DNA of 64,000 bases from Tardiphaga sp051811025. GTDB lineage: Bacteria > Pseudomonadota > Alphaproteobacteria > Rhizobiales > Xanthobacteraceae. Made by a program: the position numbers and the translations under genes. The notes below the pieces were generated by a model that ran no database searches, was not told the origin of the DNA, and was given only the letters and a program-made list of their open reading frames with translations. Within the stretch, counting starts at the first letter, position 1. Each line of letters starts with the position of its first letter. Location of the stretch: positions 310,001 to 374,000 of the forward strand of contig NZ_JBPWQE010000001.1 of the NCBI RefSeq assembly GCF_051811025.1, written 5' to 3'. Below, piece after piece: positions 7,133-15,864 of this stretch.

Positions 7133-8887
7133 TTACATCTCGCCGATCGCTTCGCGGCGGCGCTGCTCGGACTCTTCGGCATAGCGCCGTGTCGCATGGG
7201 CTTCCGAGAGCGTGCCGAGCACGCGGTGGCTTTCTGGCTCGACCACGGCCAGCGATTCCGCTTCGGCGCCCTCGAATACCACCATGGCGTCGCGGATGTT
7301 CATGTCGGGATGCAGGACGACGTCGCGACAATGCAGCAGGCTGTCGAGCCGGAACGCTGCCACATCAGGCGAATGCGCTTCAGCGACGATGGCGAGGCCG
7401 ACATAGCGGCCTTCGGGATCGACGGCGACGACCTGGGTCTTCGAGCCGAGCGGGAACTTCTCGCGGAATTCGTCGAGCGGCATGGTGGAGTCGACAGTCG
7501 GCACGTCCGGGCGGAGCAGTCGCTTGACAGTGAGATCGCGGATCCAGCCCACGTCAGCGGCGCTGCGGATGGTCTCGCCGCGCAGATGCAGGCGCCATGT
7601 GGCGAAGGAGTAGCCGAACAGTTCGCGCGTCATCTGGGTGGAGATGATGACGGCCACCAGCACCGCGGTGGTGAGCCAGAGATTGCCGGTGGATTCGAGC
7701 GCGATGAACGACATGGTGAGCGGCCCGCCGATCACCGAGGCCGACAGCGCGCTCATGCCGATGATGGTGTAGACGGCGGGATCGATGGTGAAGCCGGCGC
7801 CGATCGCATTGAAGCCGACCGCGAACAGATGGCCGCCGAGTGCGCCGAGAAACAGCGTGGCAAAAAACAGACCGCCACGAAAACCGGTGCCGAGCGAGAC
7901 GATCGAGGCGAGCGTTTTCAGCGCCATCACAAAGGCAACCAATGCGACCGGATAGGCCGTCATGCCGCCGAAATGCAGCGCGCCGTGTCCGGATGCCATG
8001 ACTTGCGGCGTCAGCAGCGCCATCAGGCCGACCAGCAGCCCGCCCAGCGCTGGACGCAGCGGCGGCCACAATTTGATTTTGGTGAGCAGCGCTTCGGTCC
8101 AGGCGACGACACGCATGATGCCGATGCCATAGGTCGCGGCGAAGACGCCGAGCAGGGCCGCCACTGCGAGATCGCGGCCGAGCACGTCGCCGAATCGGCC
8201 GGCAACGACGCCAAGCGACAGCGGATCGAAGGCATGGGCCACGAAATAGCCAATCACTGCGGCGATGCCGACCGGCATCAGGCTCGCCGATGTGTAGCCG
8301 CCGATGACGAGTTCGAAGGCATAAAATGCACCGGCCAGCGGCGCGCCGAATGCGCCGGCGATCGCGGCCGCCGCACCGCAGCCGACCATCACGCGCTGGT
8401 CGCCGCGCCGCAGATGGAAGGCGCGCCCGATGGAGGCACCGAGCCCGCTGGCGAGCTGGGTGTAGCCGGCCTCGAGACCGACCGAGGCGCCGACGCCGCT
8501 CGACCACACGGTTTGCAGCGCGACGATGATGCTGCCGCGGAACGACATCCGCCCCCCATGGAGCGCGTTGGCCTCGATGGGGTCGACCTCGCGGGCCGGT
8601 CGCCAGCGCAACAGAAGCAGGAAGGCGACCCCCAGCAGCAGCCCGCCAAAGGTGGGAACCAGAAGCGCGCGCACCGGATCGATCCAGAACTGGCTGGAGA
8701 GCCGCTGGCCCCATTCCAGATTGAACAACACGGCGTGAAGGACGCTGACCGCAGCGCTCATGGCGGCCACAACGAGACCCCCGATCACGCCGATCAGCGC
8801 TGCCAGAATCGCAAGGCTGGTTTCATGCGCGCGGACGAAGGCGCGCAGCCGTTGCGGGGCCTCGAGATAGCGGGAGGAAGGGACCAT
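7133..8887 (-). CDS. ClC-type chloride channel/antiporter with C-terminal CBS pair
   Basis: 584 residues from the ATG at 8887; an in-frame ATG at 8932 would add 15. About ten or more membrane helices carry the ClC landmarks: GSGVGASVGLEAGYTQLASG in the selectivity-filter position of GxxxGxEGP (the Glu is present), GCGAAAAIAGAFGAPLAGAF, and GTGFRGGLFFATLFLGALGG. Residues from about 460 onward form two CBS modules, so gating by nucleotides is plausible. The filter reads GVGASVGLEAG rather than GREGP, and the last filter Pro is absent, which may alter selectivity. It is convergent with the DUF2855 gene. Confidence 0.9.
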   Translation of the reverse strand: MVPSSRYLEAPQRLRAFVRAHETSLAILAALIGVIGGLVVAAMSAAVSVLHAVLFNLEWGQRLSSQFWIDPVRALLVPTFGGLLLGVAFLLLLRWRPAREVDPIEANALHGGRMSFRGSIIVALQTVWSSGVGASVGLEAGYTQLASGLGASIGRAFHLRRGDQRVMVGCGAAAAIAGAFGAPLAGAFYAFELVIGGYTSASLMPVGIAAVIGYFVAHAFDPLSLGVVAGRFGDVLGRDLAVAALLGVFAATYGIGIMRVVAWTEALLTKIKLWPPLRPALGGLLVGLMALLTPQVMASGHGALHFGGMTAYPVALVAFVMALKTLASIVSLGTGFRGGLFFATLFLGALGGHLFAVGFNAIGAGFTIDPAVYTIIGMSALSASVIGGPLTMSFIALESTGNLWLTTAVLVAVIISTQMTRELFGYSFATWRLHLRGETIRSAADVGWIRDLTVKRLLRPDVPTVDSTMPLDEFREKFPLGSKTQVVAVDPEGRYVGLAIVAEAHSPDVAAFRLDSLLHCRDVVLHPDMNIRDAMVVFEGAEAESLAVVEPESHRVLGTLSEAHATRRYAEESEQRRREAIGEM

Positions 8888-9108
8888 CGGGCAGCGTCCG
8901 GTATTCGCGGCCGCGAACCGGGCGCGCGCCACGGGGTTTAGCGGCAGGCGCTGCGACAGACCACCCGCAGTTCCCAGAAAAGCGACCCAACCCGGCGCTT
9001 TTGTGAGGGGATAAGGTCTGCCCTATGCCCTTCACAACCCTGTCACGCTGCCTGTAGTATGTGGAGACAGGTTGCTTCGCAGCCATATGTGGGGGTCAGG
9101 AGCGTTAC

Positions 9109-9666
9109 TTGAACGCACATGTCTCGCAAGGCGGTTGGCCGGTTCTGGTCCTCAATGCGGACTTCCGGCCGCTGAGTTACTACCCACTGTCGCTGTGGTC
9201 GTGGCAAGACGCGATCAAGGCAGTGTTTCTCGACCGTGTGAATATCGTAGAGCACTACGATCACGCGGTGCGGAGTCCTTCGTTCGAATTCCAGCTGCCC
9301 AGCGTGGTGTCGCTGAAGTCGTTCGTGAAGCCGACGACGCATCCCGCCTTCACCCGGTTCAACGTTTTCCTGCGCGACCGCTTCTCCTGCCAGTATTGCG
9401 GCTCGCATGACGATCTGACCTTCGATCACATCGTTCCGCGCTCCAAGGGCGGGCAGACCACCTGGGAGAACGTTGTTGCGGCCTGCTCGCCCTGCAATTT
9501 GCGCAAGGGCAACATGACCACGCAGCAGGCGCGCATGTTCCCGCGCCAGACGGCCTTCGCGCCGACGGTGCACCAGCTCCATCGCAACGGCCGGCTGTTT
9601 CCGCCGAACTATCTGCACGGCAGCTGGCTGGACTATCTCTACTGGGATACGGAACTGGATCCGTAG
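9109..9666 (+). CDS. HNH endonuclease family protein
   Basis: 185 residues from a TTG at 9109, which has AGGAG at 9098-9102. A GTG at 9061 would add 16 residues (METGCFAAICGGQERY) that look unlike the rest, so the TTG start is preferred. The core is a zinc-stabilised HNH fold: CQYCGS, then LTFDHIVPRSKGGQTTWENV, then CSPCNLRKGN, in which DHI, N and the last part supply the HNH residues. The N-terminal half (VLNADFRPLSYYPLSLWSWQ) is highly structured and typical of a stand-alone HNH family common in proteobacteria. Its cellular role is not known. No restriction or mobile genes are nearby. Confidence 0.88.
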   Translation: MNAHVSQGGWPVLVLNADFRPLSYYPLSLWSWQDAIKAVFLDRVNIVEHYDHAVRSPSFEFQLPSVVSLKSFVKPTTHPAFTRFNVFLRDRFSCQYCGSHDDLTFDHIVPRSKGGQTTWENVVAACSPCNLRKGNMTTQQARMFPRQTAFAPTVHQLHRNGRLFPPNYLHGSWLDYLYWDTELDP

Positions 9667-9693
9667 GCGTCGTTGGGCGCTACGCCAAGATCG

Positions 9694-10671
9694 CTATTCC
9701 TGCTTCAGCTCGAGCTTGCGGATGATATCGCCCCATTTGGCGATCTCTCCACGCACATAGTTCTGGGAGTCGGTCACCGAACCGCCAACGGCCGCGAAGC
9801 CGATGCGGTCGAATTGTTCGCGAACACCTGCATCTGCGAGCGTCTTGTTCACGTCGGCGTTGAGCTTGTCGATGACTGCCTGCGGCGTCTTGGCCGGCAC
9901 CAGGAATGCCACCCAGGTTGCATCCTCGTCGTCACTCAGTCCGAGCTCGCGCGCGGTCGGGACATCCGGAAGCGATGGCATACGCTCGCGGCTTGTCACG
10001 GCCAGCGCCTTCACCTGTTTGCCCTTCACCAGCTCCATCGCCGCGGGCAAGGCGACACTGGCCAGAGGCGTGTGACCGCCCATCACCGCATTTAGCGCGG
10101 GACCTGCACCCGTGAATGGCGCATGCACGATGTTGGCCTTGGCGTTGAGCTTGAATATTTTCTCGGCCGACAGATGCGGCGTGGTGCCGACACCGGCGGT
10201 GCCATAGGTGAAGTTTTCCTTGGCGGCAGAGGCAATTACCTCGCGCAGGGTCGATGCTGTGAGATTCGGTGCGCCGACGATCAGATTGGGCGTGGTCGCC
10301 GCGACCACCACGGTCTTGAACTCATCCGGCGAATAGCCGGCCTTAGCCGACAGGCTCGGATTGACGGCGAATGCGCTTGTTGTCACCAGCACGGTATAGC
10401 CATTGGGTTCGGCTCTTGCAGCAGCGGCAGCCGCAATATTGCCGCCGGCACCACCGCGATTCTCGATCACGACGGGTTCGCGCCACTGGTCGTTCAGTTT
10501 CTGTCCGACAATGCGGGCGATGATATCGGCGGGGCCGCCGGGCGCGAAAGCGACGAGCAGGCGCACCGGCTGCGCCGGATAGGGCTGCTGGGCGACGGCG
10601 GGACTGATCGCCGTCAGCAGCGCTGCGGTGATGACGACCGCGCTGGATGCGCGCTTGAAGAAGTGCGTCAT
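9694..10671 (-). CDS. Bug-family solute-binding protein of a tripartite tricarboxylate-type transporter
   Basis: 325 residues with a clear Sec signal (ISPAVAQQ). The mature protein opens with YPAQPVRLLVAFAPGGPADI, the Bug (BugE/TctC) signature loop that clamps a carboxylate ligand, and continues with GAGGNIAAAAAARAEPNGYT and a C-terminal DVPTARELG segment. Bug proteins are periplasmic receptors for carboxylates, amides and aromatic acids. No TctA/TctB membrane genes are adjacent, so it is an orphan receptor. It is the last gene of a minus-strand cluster with a PuuE-like deacetylase, a FAH-fold enzyme and a GntR regulator, and probably binds that pathway's substrate. Confidence 0.9.
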   Translation of the reverse strand: MTHFFKRASSAVVITAALLTAISPAVAQQPYPAQPVRLLVAFAPGGPADIIARIVGQKLNDQWREPVVIENRGGAGGNIAAAAAARAEPNGYTVLVTTSAFAVNPSLSAKAGYSPDEFKTVVVAATTPNLIVGAPNLTASTLREVIASAAKENFTYGTAGVGTTPHLSAEKIFKLNAKANIVHAPFTGAGPALNAVMGGHTPLASVALPAAMELVKGKQVKALAVTSRERMPSLPDVPTARELGLSDDEDATWVAFLVPAKTPQAVIDKLNADVNKTLADAGVREQFDRIGFAAVGGSVTDSQNYVRGEIAKWGDIIRKLELKQE

Positions 10672-10729
10672 GATATTCCTCCTCGATATTCTTTTCGGGA
10701 GGCTTTAGCGCCCCCTCAACGGGTGTGGT

Positions 10730-11626
10730 TCAGAACACCTCGTCCTTGAACCACCGGCCCTGCGCCAGCGCGTATTCGGCAATCTCCATACGCGTGCCGA
10801 TCCAGACATCGTCGCGCTTGCGGGCCAGCTTGATCATGGCGTCGTAAACCCATGCGCCTGCCGGCCGACCGAACACATGGGTGTGCGCGGTGACATCAAG
10901 CATGAACGGTGCCGCGTCGGCCTGGCTTGCATTGTCGAGGATGGCGCGGAACTGGTCGATCAGCGTTGCCGGCGCATTGCCGTAGCGGATGCTGTGCGGC
11001 AGATCGTTAACGTCCATCGTCAGCGGAATGCCGACGATGCGTTGGTCCGGCGCATCTTTCTGCGTGATAATCGAGGGCAGGTCGTCGTCATTGCAGTCGC
11101 CGAACCAGACATAGCCTTCCTCAGCGAGCAGCTTTGGCGAAATCGGGCTTCCGGTGCCACGCGGGCTGATCCATCCCTTCGGACGTTCGCCGGTGACGGC
11201 GGCGATGAGGTCACCGGTGCGGCGGATATTGGCGCGCTCACCGGCCTCGTCGAAATAGACCGGGATGACATCCATGCCATAGGAATGCGCCACGATCTCG
11301 TGACCAGCGGCATGAAGCTCCTTCAGCACGGTCGGGTGGGTCTCGGCCAGCACGCCGTTGACCATGATGCTGGTCTTCACATTGTTTGCGGCGGCGATGC
11401 GCGTGAGGCGCTGGATGCCGCGCACGGCGCCGTAGCTTGCCCAGGAATGTGCGTTGGTATCGAAAAAGCCGGGCTGCAACACGTTGCCCATCGGCCCGAT
11501 ACCCGGTGCCTTGCCAGGCGACCAGGCTTCGTAGGCCAGGTTGAAGACGATGCCGATGCGCGCGTCATTCGGCCAGCGAAAGTCCGACGTCGCACGCTGA
11601 ACACGGAATGTCCGGGAGTCACTCAT
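10730..11626 (-). CDS. Polysaccharide deacetylase-fold amidohydrolase, PuuE-like
   Basis: 298 residues from the ATG at 11626, with AAGGAAAAC upstream; a longer frame to 11998 is antisense noise. The NodB fold is seen in RIGIVFNLAYEAWSPGKAPG, in ETHPTVLKELHAAGHEIVAH and in ISPRGTGSPISPKLLAEEGY. This arrangement matches the cofactor-light branch that includes PuuE allantoinase and cyclic-imide hydrolase, rather than peptidoglycan or chitin deacetylases. It has no signal peptide, so it acts in the cytoplasm, and hydrolysis of a small cyclic amide or imide is a fair guess. It lies between a FAH-fold enzyme and a Bug receptor in one operon. Confidence 0.85.
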   Translation of the reverse strand: MSDSRTFRVQRATSDFRWPNDARIGIVFNLAYEAWSPGKAPGIGPMGNVLQPGFFDTNAHSWASYGAVRGIQRLTRIAAANNVKTSIMVNGVLAETHPTVLKELHAAGHEIVAHSYGMDVIPVYFDEAGERANIRRTGDLIAAVTGERPKGWISPRGTGSPISPKLLAEEGYVWFGDCNDDDLPSIITQKDAPDQRIVGIPLTMDVNDLPHSIRYGNAPATLIDQFRAILDNASQADAAPFMLDVTAHTHVFGRPAGAWVYDAMIKLARKRDDVWIGTRMEIAEYALAQGRWFKDEVF

Positions 11627-11661
11627 GTTGTTTTCCTTGTTTTGGCGAGTGCGTTGCCGTG

Positions 11662-12561
11662 TCAGGCCACGATGCTGTTGGACAGGATGCCGATGCCCTC
11701 GATCTCGGCTGTGACGCGATCCCCCTTGAGCAGGAAGCGCGGCGGCGTCATCGCATAGCCGACCCCGGACGGAGTTCCGGTGGCGATCACATCTCCGGGC
11801 TCCAGCGTGAGACCGCGCGTCAGATGTTCGATGATGGCTGGGATATCGAAGATCATGCGGCTGGTGCGGCTGTCCTGGCGTACCTCGCCATTGACCGTGC
11901 TGAAGATCCGAAGGTCGGCAACATTCGGCAGCGCGGACGCATGGACCACAACCGGCCCGAACGGGCAGGAGCGATCGAGGCCCTTGCCTTTGAACCACTG
12001 GCCGTAACGGCGTTGCACGTCGCGACCGGTGATATCGTTGATGATCGAATAGCCGAACACATGATCGAAGGCGTTCTGCGCGGAAATGTTGCTGCCCGGC
12101 TTGCCGATGATGACGGCGAGCTCGACTTCGTAATCGAGTTGTTCGGTGACATTGGCATGCTGCGGAATCGTTTCACCTGAAGCGATCACGGCGGTCGGCG
12201 GTTTGGTGAAGAATTCCGGCACGCTTGGCAGCGGGGCGGGTGCCTTGCCCTGCGCGCGCATCCCTTCGTCGATATGGTCCTTGTAATTGCGGCCGACGCA
12301 GAAAACGTTCTTCTTCGGCCGCGGGATCGGTGCCATCAGCGTCAGCGAGGCCAGCGCAGCAAGGTTCGCGGCATTCGCGGTGGATGCGAGATCACGCACG
12401 ATAGCGAGCCCCGCTTCGCCGGCTTCGGCGAGATCGCCGACATGGCGTGGCGCGGAGGCCTGGCCTGCGGCGGGCCACGCCTTCGTCAGATCGAGAACAT
12501 TGTCATCGATCAAGAGGCCGAGATGCGATCCGTCTGCGGCTGCAAAAGTCAGGAAGATCAT
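11662..12561 (-). CDS. Fumarylacetoacetate hydrolase family protein
   Basis: 299 residues, the usual length for bacterial FAH-fold hydrolases and decarboxylases. Landmarks are NVFCVGRNYKDHIDE, the metal-binding stretch QLDYEVELAVIIGKPG (Glu and Asp ligands), and IATGTPSGVGYAM near the C-terminus. These enzymes cleave C-C bonds of acylpyruvates or open hydroxymuconate-type intermediates with Mg or Mn. The exact reaction here is not determinable. Its start overlaps the last four bases of the GntR gene (ATGA), showing cotranscription and coupling with the regulator. Confidence 0.9.
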   Translation of the reverse strand: MIFLTFAAADGSHLGLLIDDNVLDLTKAWPAAGQASAPRHVGDLAEAGEAGLAIVRDLASTANAANLAALASLTLMAPIPRPKKNVFCVGRNYKDHIDEGMRAQGKAPAPLPSVPEFFTKPPTAVIASGETIPQHANVTEQLDYEVELAVIIGKPGSNISAQNAFDHVFGYSIINDITGRDVQRRYGQWFKGKGLDRSCPFGPVVVHASALPNVADLRIFSTVNGEVRQDSRTSRMIFDIPAIIEHLTRGLTLEPGDVIATGTPSGVGYAMTPPRFLLKGDRVTAEIEGIGILSNSIVA

Positions 12562-13253
12562 GTTGTGGTCTCATTCTGTTCGTGGAGGTCGAATTCTTTC
12601 AACGACGCCGCTGCCTGGTCGCGCAGCAGACGGACATGCCGTCGCGCGAGTGTTTCTGCGCGGTCGGGATCGCGCTGTGCGATCGCGTCGATGATGTCGT
12701 GGTGCTCATGAAACGATTGCGAGCCGCGATTGAGACGCTCGATGAACCGCAGTCCCGCCATTTTCAGATGGCCGAATGAGTCCCATGTCTTGCCGAGCAG
12801 GGCGTTGCCGCTCTCTTTGATCATCAGCGCATGAAAGGCCGTGTTGGCAGCGGCATATTCGGCGGGGCGTGCCAGCGCGCCGGCTTCATCGAAACCGGCG
12901 AACACGGCCCGCAGGCGGAGCGCGACATCGTTCGCACCGTTGAGGGCCACTTCACGCGCTGCCAGACCTTCCAGCATTTCCCGGATCGACAGCCATTCGA
13001 GATATTCCGGCAGCGATGTCGGCATCAGCCGCGCGCCGCGGCGCGGACGAAACGTGATCAGCCCTTCCTGTTCGAGCCTGCGCATGGCTTCGCGTACGGG
13101 AGTCCGGCTGACCCCGAGTTCTGCCGCAAGCTCTTCTTCTCGAAGTCGCAAGGGGGCCGTGAGGCCGGCCGCGCGCACCCCCAGCCGAACTTTCAAGGCC
13201 GTATAGACTTCGTCTCTCAGATAGGGCCGGGCGGCGATCGGGCTGATGCTCAT
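12558..13253 (-). CDS. GntR family (FCD domain) transcriptional regulator
   Basis: 231 residues from the ATG at 13253 (an in-frame ATG at 13289 would translate through the operator). The N-terminal winged helix is RPYLRDEVYTALKVRL followed by AAELGVSRTPVREAMRRLEQ, the classic GntR recognition helix. Residues from about 90 onward form the all-helical FCD ligand-binding domain (NTAFHALMIKESGN, with FHEHHDIIDAIAQRD). FCD regulators sense carboxylates and usually repress catabolic operons. The overlap with the FAH gene and the palindrome next to the start support control of its own operon (12.6-9.7 kb). The ligand is probably the operon's substrate or product. Confidence 0.92.
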   Translation of the reverse strand: MSISPIAARPYLRDEVYTALKVRLGVRAAGLTAPLRLREEELAAELGVSRTPVREAMRRLEQEGLITFRPRRGARLMPTSLPEYLEWLSIREMLEGLAAREVALNGANDVALRLRAVFAGFDEAGALARPAEYAAANTAFHALMIKESGNALLGKTWDSFGHLKMAGLRFIERLNRGSQSFHEHHDIIDAIAQRDPDRAETLARRHVRLLRDQAAASLKEFDLHEQNETTT

Positions 13254-13255
13254 GG

Positions 13256-13277
13256 ATTTTGTATATGTATACAAAAT
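13256..13277. promoter_or_regulatory. GntR operator-like palindrome at the regulator start
   Basis: Two perfect ten-base arms, attttgtata (13256-13265) and tatacaaaat (13268-13277), flank the dinucleotide tg. The inner part, TTGTATA..TATACAA, fits the TnGTnnnACnA pattern of FadR/FCD-subfamily operators. It ends two bases before the presumed ATG of the GntR gene, leaving no room for a ribosome-binding site. The mRNA is therefore leaderless or starts elsewhere. Confidence 0.7.
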
Positions 13278-13470
13278 CGGAAAGTCCACGGTATTTCAAT
13301 GTTGCGTTGCGGCGATTTTGTCGGATGTGGGCGATTTGGATGATCAGTAGCTAGGGCTGACAGATCTCGCAGGGCGCGGAGATGGCCGCTTTGCCGTCGT
13401 ATCAGTATGGTCTTTGGCCTCTCGCTCGGTCCTGGGTTGATAGGGCCAAACGATTTGCCCGGAGTTTCCG

Positions 13471-14547
13471 ATGAGCGACATTGTCGTCGACGATATCGTG
13501 GTGCTGTTGCCGCCGCTGCTGCAGTCGCTTGAGGCGCTGCAATTCGTTGCGCGCAATCTGCATCCGCCGACTTTCGGTGCCGTCATGGAAGCGGTGGGCG
13601 AGCCCGATCAGGCGCTCAAGGCGGTACGCGCAGAGCTCAACGCATGGCCGGATGATTTTAGTGATCTGCGGGCTCATCTCGATGCGGCGAGCGACGCGGC
13701 GCTGACAGCCTTTACCGGCCTGCGCGCGGCCCAGCAGCCTGGGGGCGATCTGCCGATGGTGTTTCGTGCGCTACGTCACGCCACGCGCGCGCAGGAGGCG
13801 CTTTATGCCACGGTGGCGCGGCTGCCGCCTGTGAGTACGTTCTTTCTTCCGCCTGACATGCGCGAGAACACGGCACTGCTCGAACGACTGGCCTCGCCTT
13901 CGGCAGAGAATACGGGCGTCATTCATGACGGCGAGCCCGGACGTCGCGGCGGTTTCTCGATGTATGTGCCGGAAACCTACACGCCGGATCGTGCCTGGCC
14001 GCTGGTGATGGCGCTGCATGGCGGCAGCGGCAACGGCCGGGCTTTCTTGTGGAGCTGGCTCGCCGATGCCCGCAGCTCCGGTGCGATCGTGATCGCGCCG
14101 ACGGCGATCGGCAGCACCTGGGCGCTGATGGGCGACGATGCCGATACGCCGAATCTTTCGCGCATTCTCGAACTGGTGCAGTCGCGCTGGCACATCGATC
14201 CCGCGCAATTGCTGCTGACCGGCATGAGCGATGGCGGCACCTTCTGTTATGTCAGCGGCCTCCGCGCCGAGTCGCCCTTCACCCATCTGGCTCCGGTGGC
14301 CTCGACCTTCCATCCGCTGATGGCGCAGTTCGCCGATGCAGATCGCCTGCGCGGACTTCCCATCCATCTCGTCCATGGCCGTCTCGACTGGATGTTTCCG
14401 GTGCAGACCGCGCGCGAGGCGCAGCAGGCGCTCACGATCGCCGGCGCCGATGTCACCTATCGCGAGATCGACGATCTCAGCCACTGCTATCCGCGCGAGG
14501 TCAATGCGGTGCTGCTGGCGTGGCTCGCACAACGTCACGGTGCGTAA
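13471..14547 (+). CDS. Alpha/beta-hydrolase, phospholipase/carboxylesterase-like
   Basis: 358 residues in two parts. Residues 1-150 are a helical region without a family I recognise (LLPPLLQSLEALQFVARNLH). Residues 165-358 are an alpha/beta-hydrolase: PLVMALHGGSGNGRAFLWSW forms the oxyanion loop, LLTGMSDGGTFCYVSG holds the nucleophile Ser in G-x-S-x-G, VHGRLDWMFPVQTA the acid and LSHCYPREVNAV the His. This fits the LpqC/feruloyl-esterase-like or phospholipase/carboxylesterase branch. No signal peptide is seen, so it is cytoplasmic. The triad-less HtrA homologue follows 101 bp downstream and may be in the same unit. Confidence 0.82.
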   Translation: MSDIVVDDIVVLLPPLLQSLEALQFVARNLHPPTFGAVMEAVGEPDQALKAVRAELNAWPDDFSDLRAHLDAASDAALTAFTGLRAAQQPGGDLPMVFRALRHATRAQEALYATVARLPPVSTFFLPPDMRENTALLERLASPSAENTGVIHDGEPGRRGGFSMYVPETYTPDRAWPLVMALHGGSGNGRAFLWSWLADARSSGAIVIAPTAIGSTWALMGDDADTPNLSRILELVQSRWHIDPAQLLLTGMSDGGTFCYVSGLRAESPFTHLAPVASTFHPLMAQFADADRLRGLPIHLVHGRLDWMFPVQTAREAQQALTIAGADVTYREIDDLSHCYPREVNAVLLAWLAQRHGA

Positions 14548-14648
14548 CCAAACGCCGCAGGGCCGCTAAGTTCACAGGCTGGACTTCCGCGTCCGCGATC
14601 GGTTCTTATATGGCGGGGACTGGCCATTCCGGACAAAGGAGATTTTGC

Positions 14649-15620
14649 ATGCCTTCACTGACCGAATGGAAAGTGCCCCCTGGCGTGCAGCCGCGTGCTG
14701 AGGATTACGGCTTCGACCTCGAACAGGCGCTGGACGCGGTGGTTGGGCTGCATTGCATCATCCCGGAAGATGCTTTCACGGCAGAAACGCTCGGCACCGA
14801 GCGCGCCGGCAATGGCGTGCTGATCGGTGACGGTCTCATCCTCACCATCGGCTATCTCATCACCGAAGCCGAAACGATCTGGGTGCATCTTGGCGACGGC
14901 CGCGTGGTGCAGGGCACGGCGCTGGGCGTCGATCAGGAAAGCGGCTTCGGACTCGTACAGGCGCTCGGCGAAATCGACATCGCGCCGCTGCCGCTCGGCG
15001 AGTCGGCGAGCGCGAAGATCGGCGATCGCGTGGTGGTCGGCGGCGTCGGCGGACGCACGCGGTCCGTGGCCGGCAAGATCGCCGCGACACAGGAATTTGC
15101 CGGCTATTGGGAATACCTGCTCGACGACGCGATTTTCACGCATCCGGCGCATCCGAACTGGGGCGGTGCCGCCCTGATCAACGCCAAGGGTGAACTGATC
15201 GGCATCGGCTCGCTGCAGATCGAGCGCGAGCATGGCGGGAAGAACGAGCATCTCAACATGGTCGTGCCGATCGACCTGCTGAAGCCGGTCCTCGACGATC
15301 TCAAGACCTATGGTCGTGCCAACAAGCCGCCGCGGCCGTGGCTCGGGCTGTATGCCGCCGAGGTCGAGGACAAGGTCGTCGTGGTCGGGATCGCCAAGAA
15401 GGGGCCCGCGGCCCGGGCCGAGCTCAAGACCGGCGACGTGATTCTTGCCGTCAACGGCGAGGAGGTATCCGATTCCGTCGAGTTCTATCGCGCGCTCTGG
15501 GCGCTAGGTCCGGCCGGTGTCGATGTGCCACTGACGCTCTATCGCGGTGGCGATACATTCGATGTCGAACTGGTATCCACGGACCGCTCCAAAATGTTGA
15601 AAGCTCCCCGGCTGCATTAA
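14649..15620 (+). CDS. HtrA/S1C-like protein with PDZ domain and no catalytic triad (probable pseudoprotease)
   Basis: 323 residues; the ATG at 14649 has AAAGGAG upstream. The trypsin-like core aligns with DegP: GNGVLIGDGLILTIGYLI matches the GSG..LTNxHVV strand, DQESGFGLVQ matches DxxxDxALxQ, and HPNWGGAALINAKGELIGIG matches GNSGGALVN. At the triad positions the residues are Tyr69 for His, Gly99 for Asp and Trp171 for Ser, so proteolysis is not expected. A PDZ domain follows (residues 225-310: RPWLGLYAAE, GPAARAELKTGDVILAVNGE). There is no signal peptide, so unlike DegP it should be cytoplasmic. A scaffold or peptide-binding role is likely; pipelines will call it a serine protease. Confidence 0.85.
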   Translation: MPSLTEWKVPPGVQPRAEDYGFDLEQALDAVVGLHCIIPEDAFTAETLGTERAGNGVLIGDGLILTIGYLITEAETIWVHLGDGRVVQGTALGVDQESGFGLVQALGEIDIAPLPLGESASAKIGDRVVVGGVGGRTRSVAGKIAATQEFAGYWEYLLDDAIFTHPAHPNWGGAALINAKGELIGIGSLQIEREHGGKNEHLNMVVPIDLLKPVLDDLKTYGRANKPPRPWLGLYAAEVEDKVVVVGIAKKGPAARAELKTGDVILAVNGEEVSDSVEFYRALWALGPAGVDVPLTLYRGGDTFDVELVSTDRSKMLKAPRLH

Positions 15621-15864
15621 CGCCAGGTAGAGCCGCGGCCTGCAACGATGGTGGATTGCATGCCAGACCGTTGCGTGAGGGAGCACTGACAAAAAATTGA
15701 GACATTCAGAATTGCAAGCTATCAGAATTAGCTAAATATTATGAGCGAAGCGACTTCTGATTCGTGCTGGCCTGATTCACATCAATTGCAGGTCAATGTC
15801 ATTGTCACGTGCACCATTTGACAGTTCGCAACGGGGCGGACTGTTTGTCGTCAAGAGTTCTGAC

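Noticed and set aside
6665..8941. 758-residue plus-strand open frame opposite the ClC gene
   Set aside because: It is antisense to a well-supported ClC membrane protein, is rich in Arg, Gln and Asp, and has no family motif. Long shadow frames are expected in high-GC DNA.
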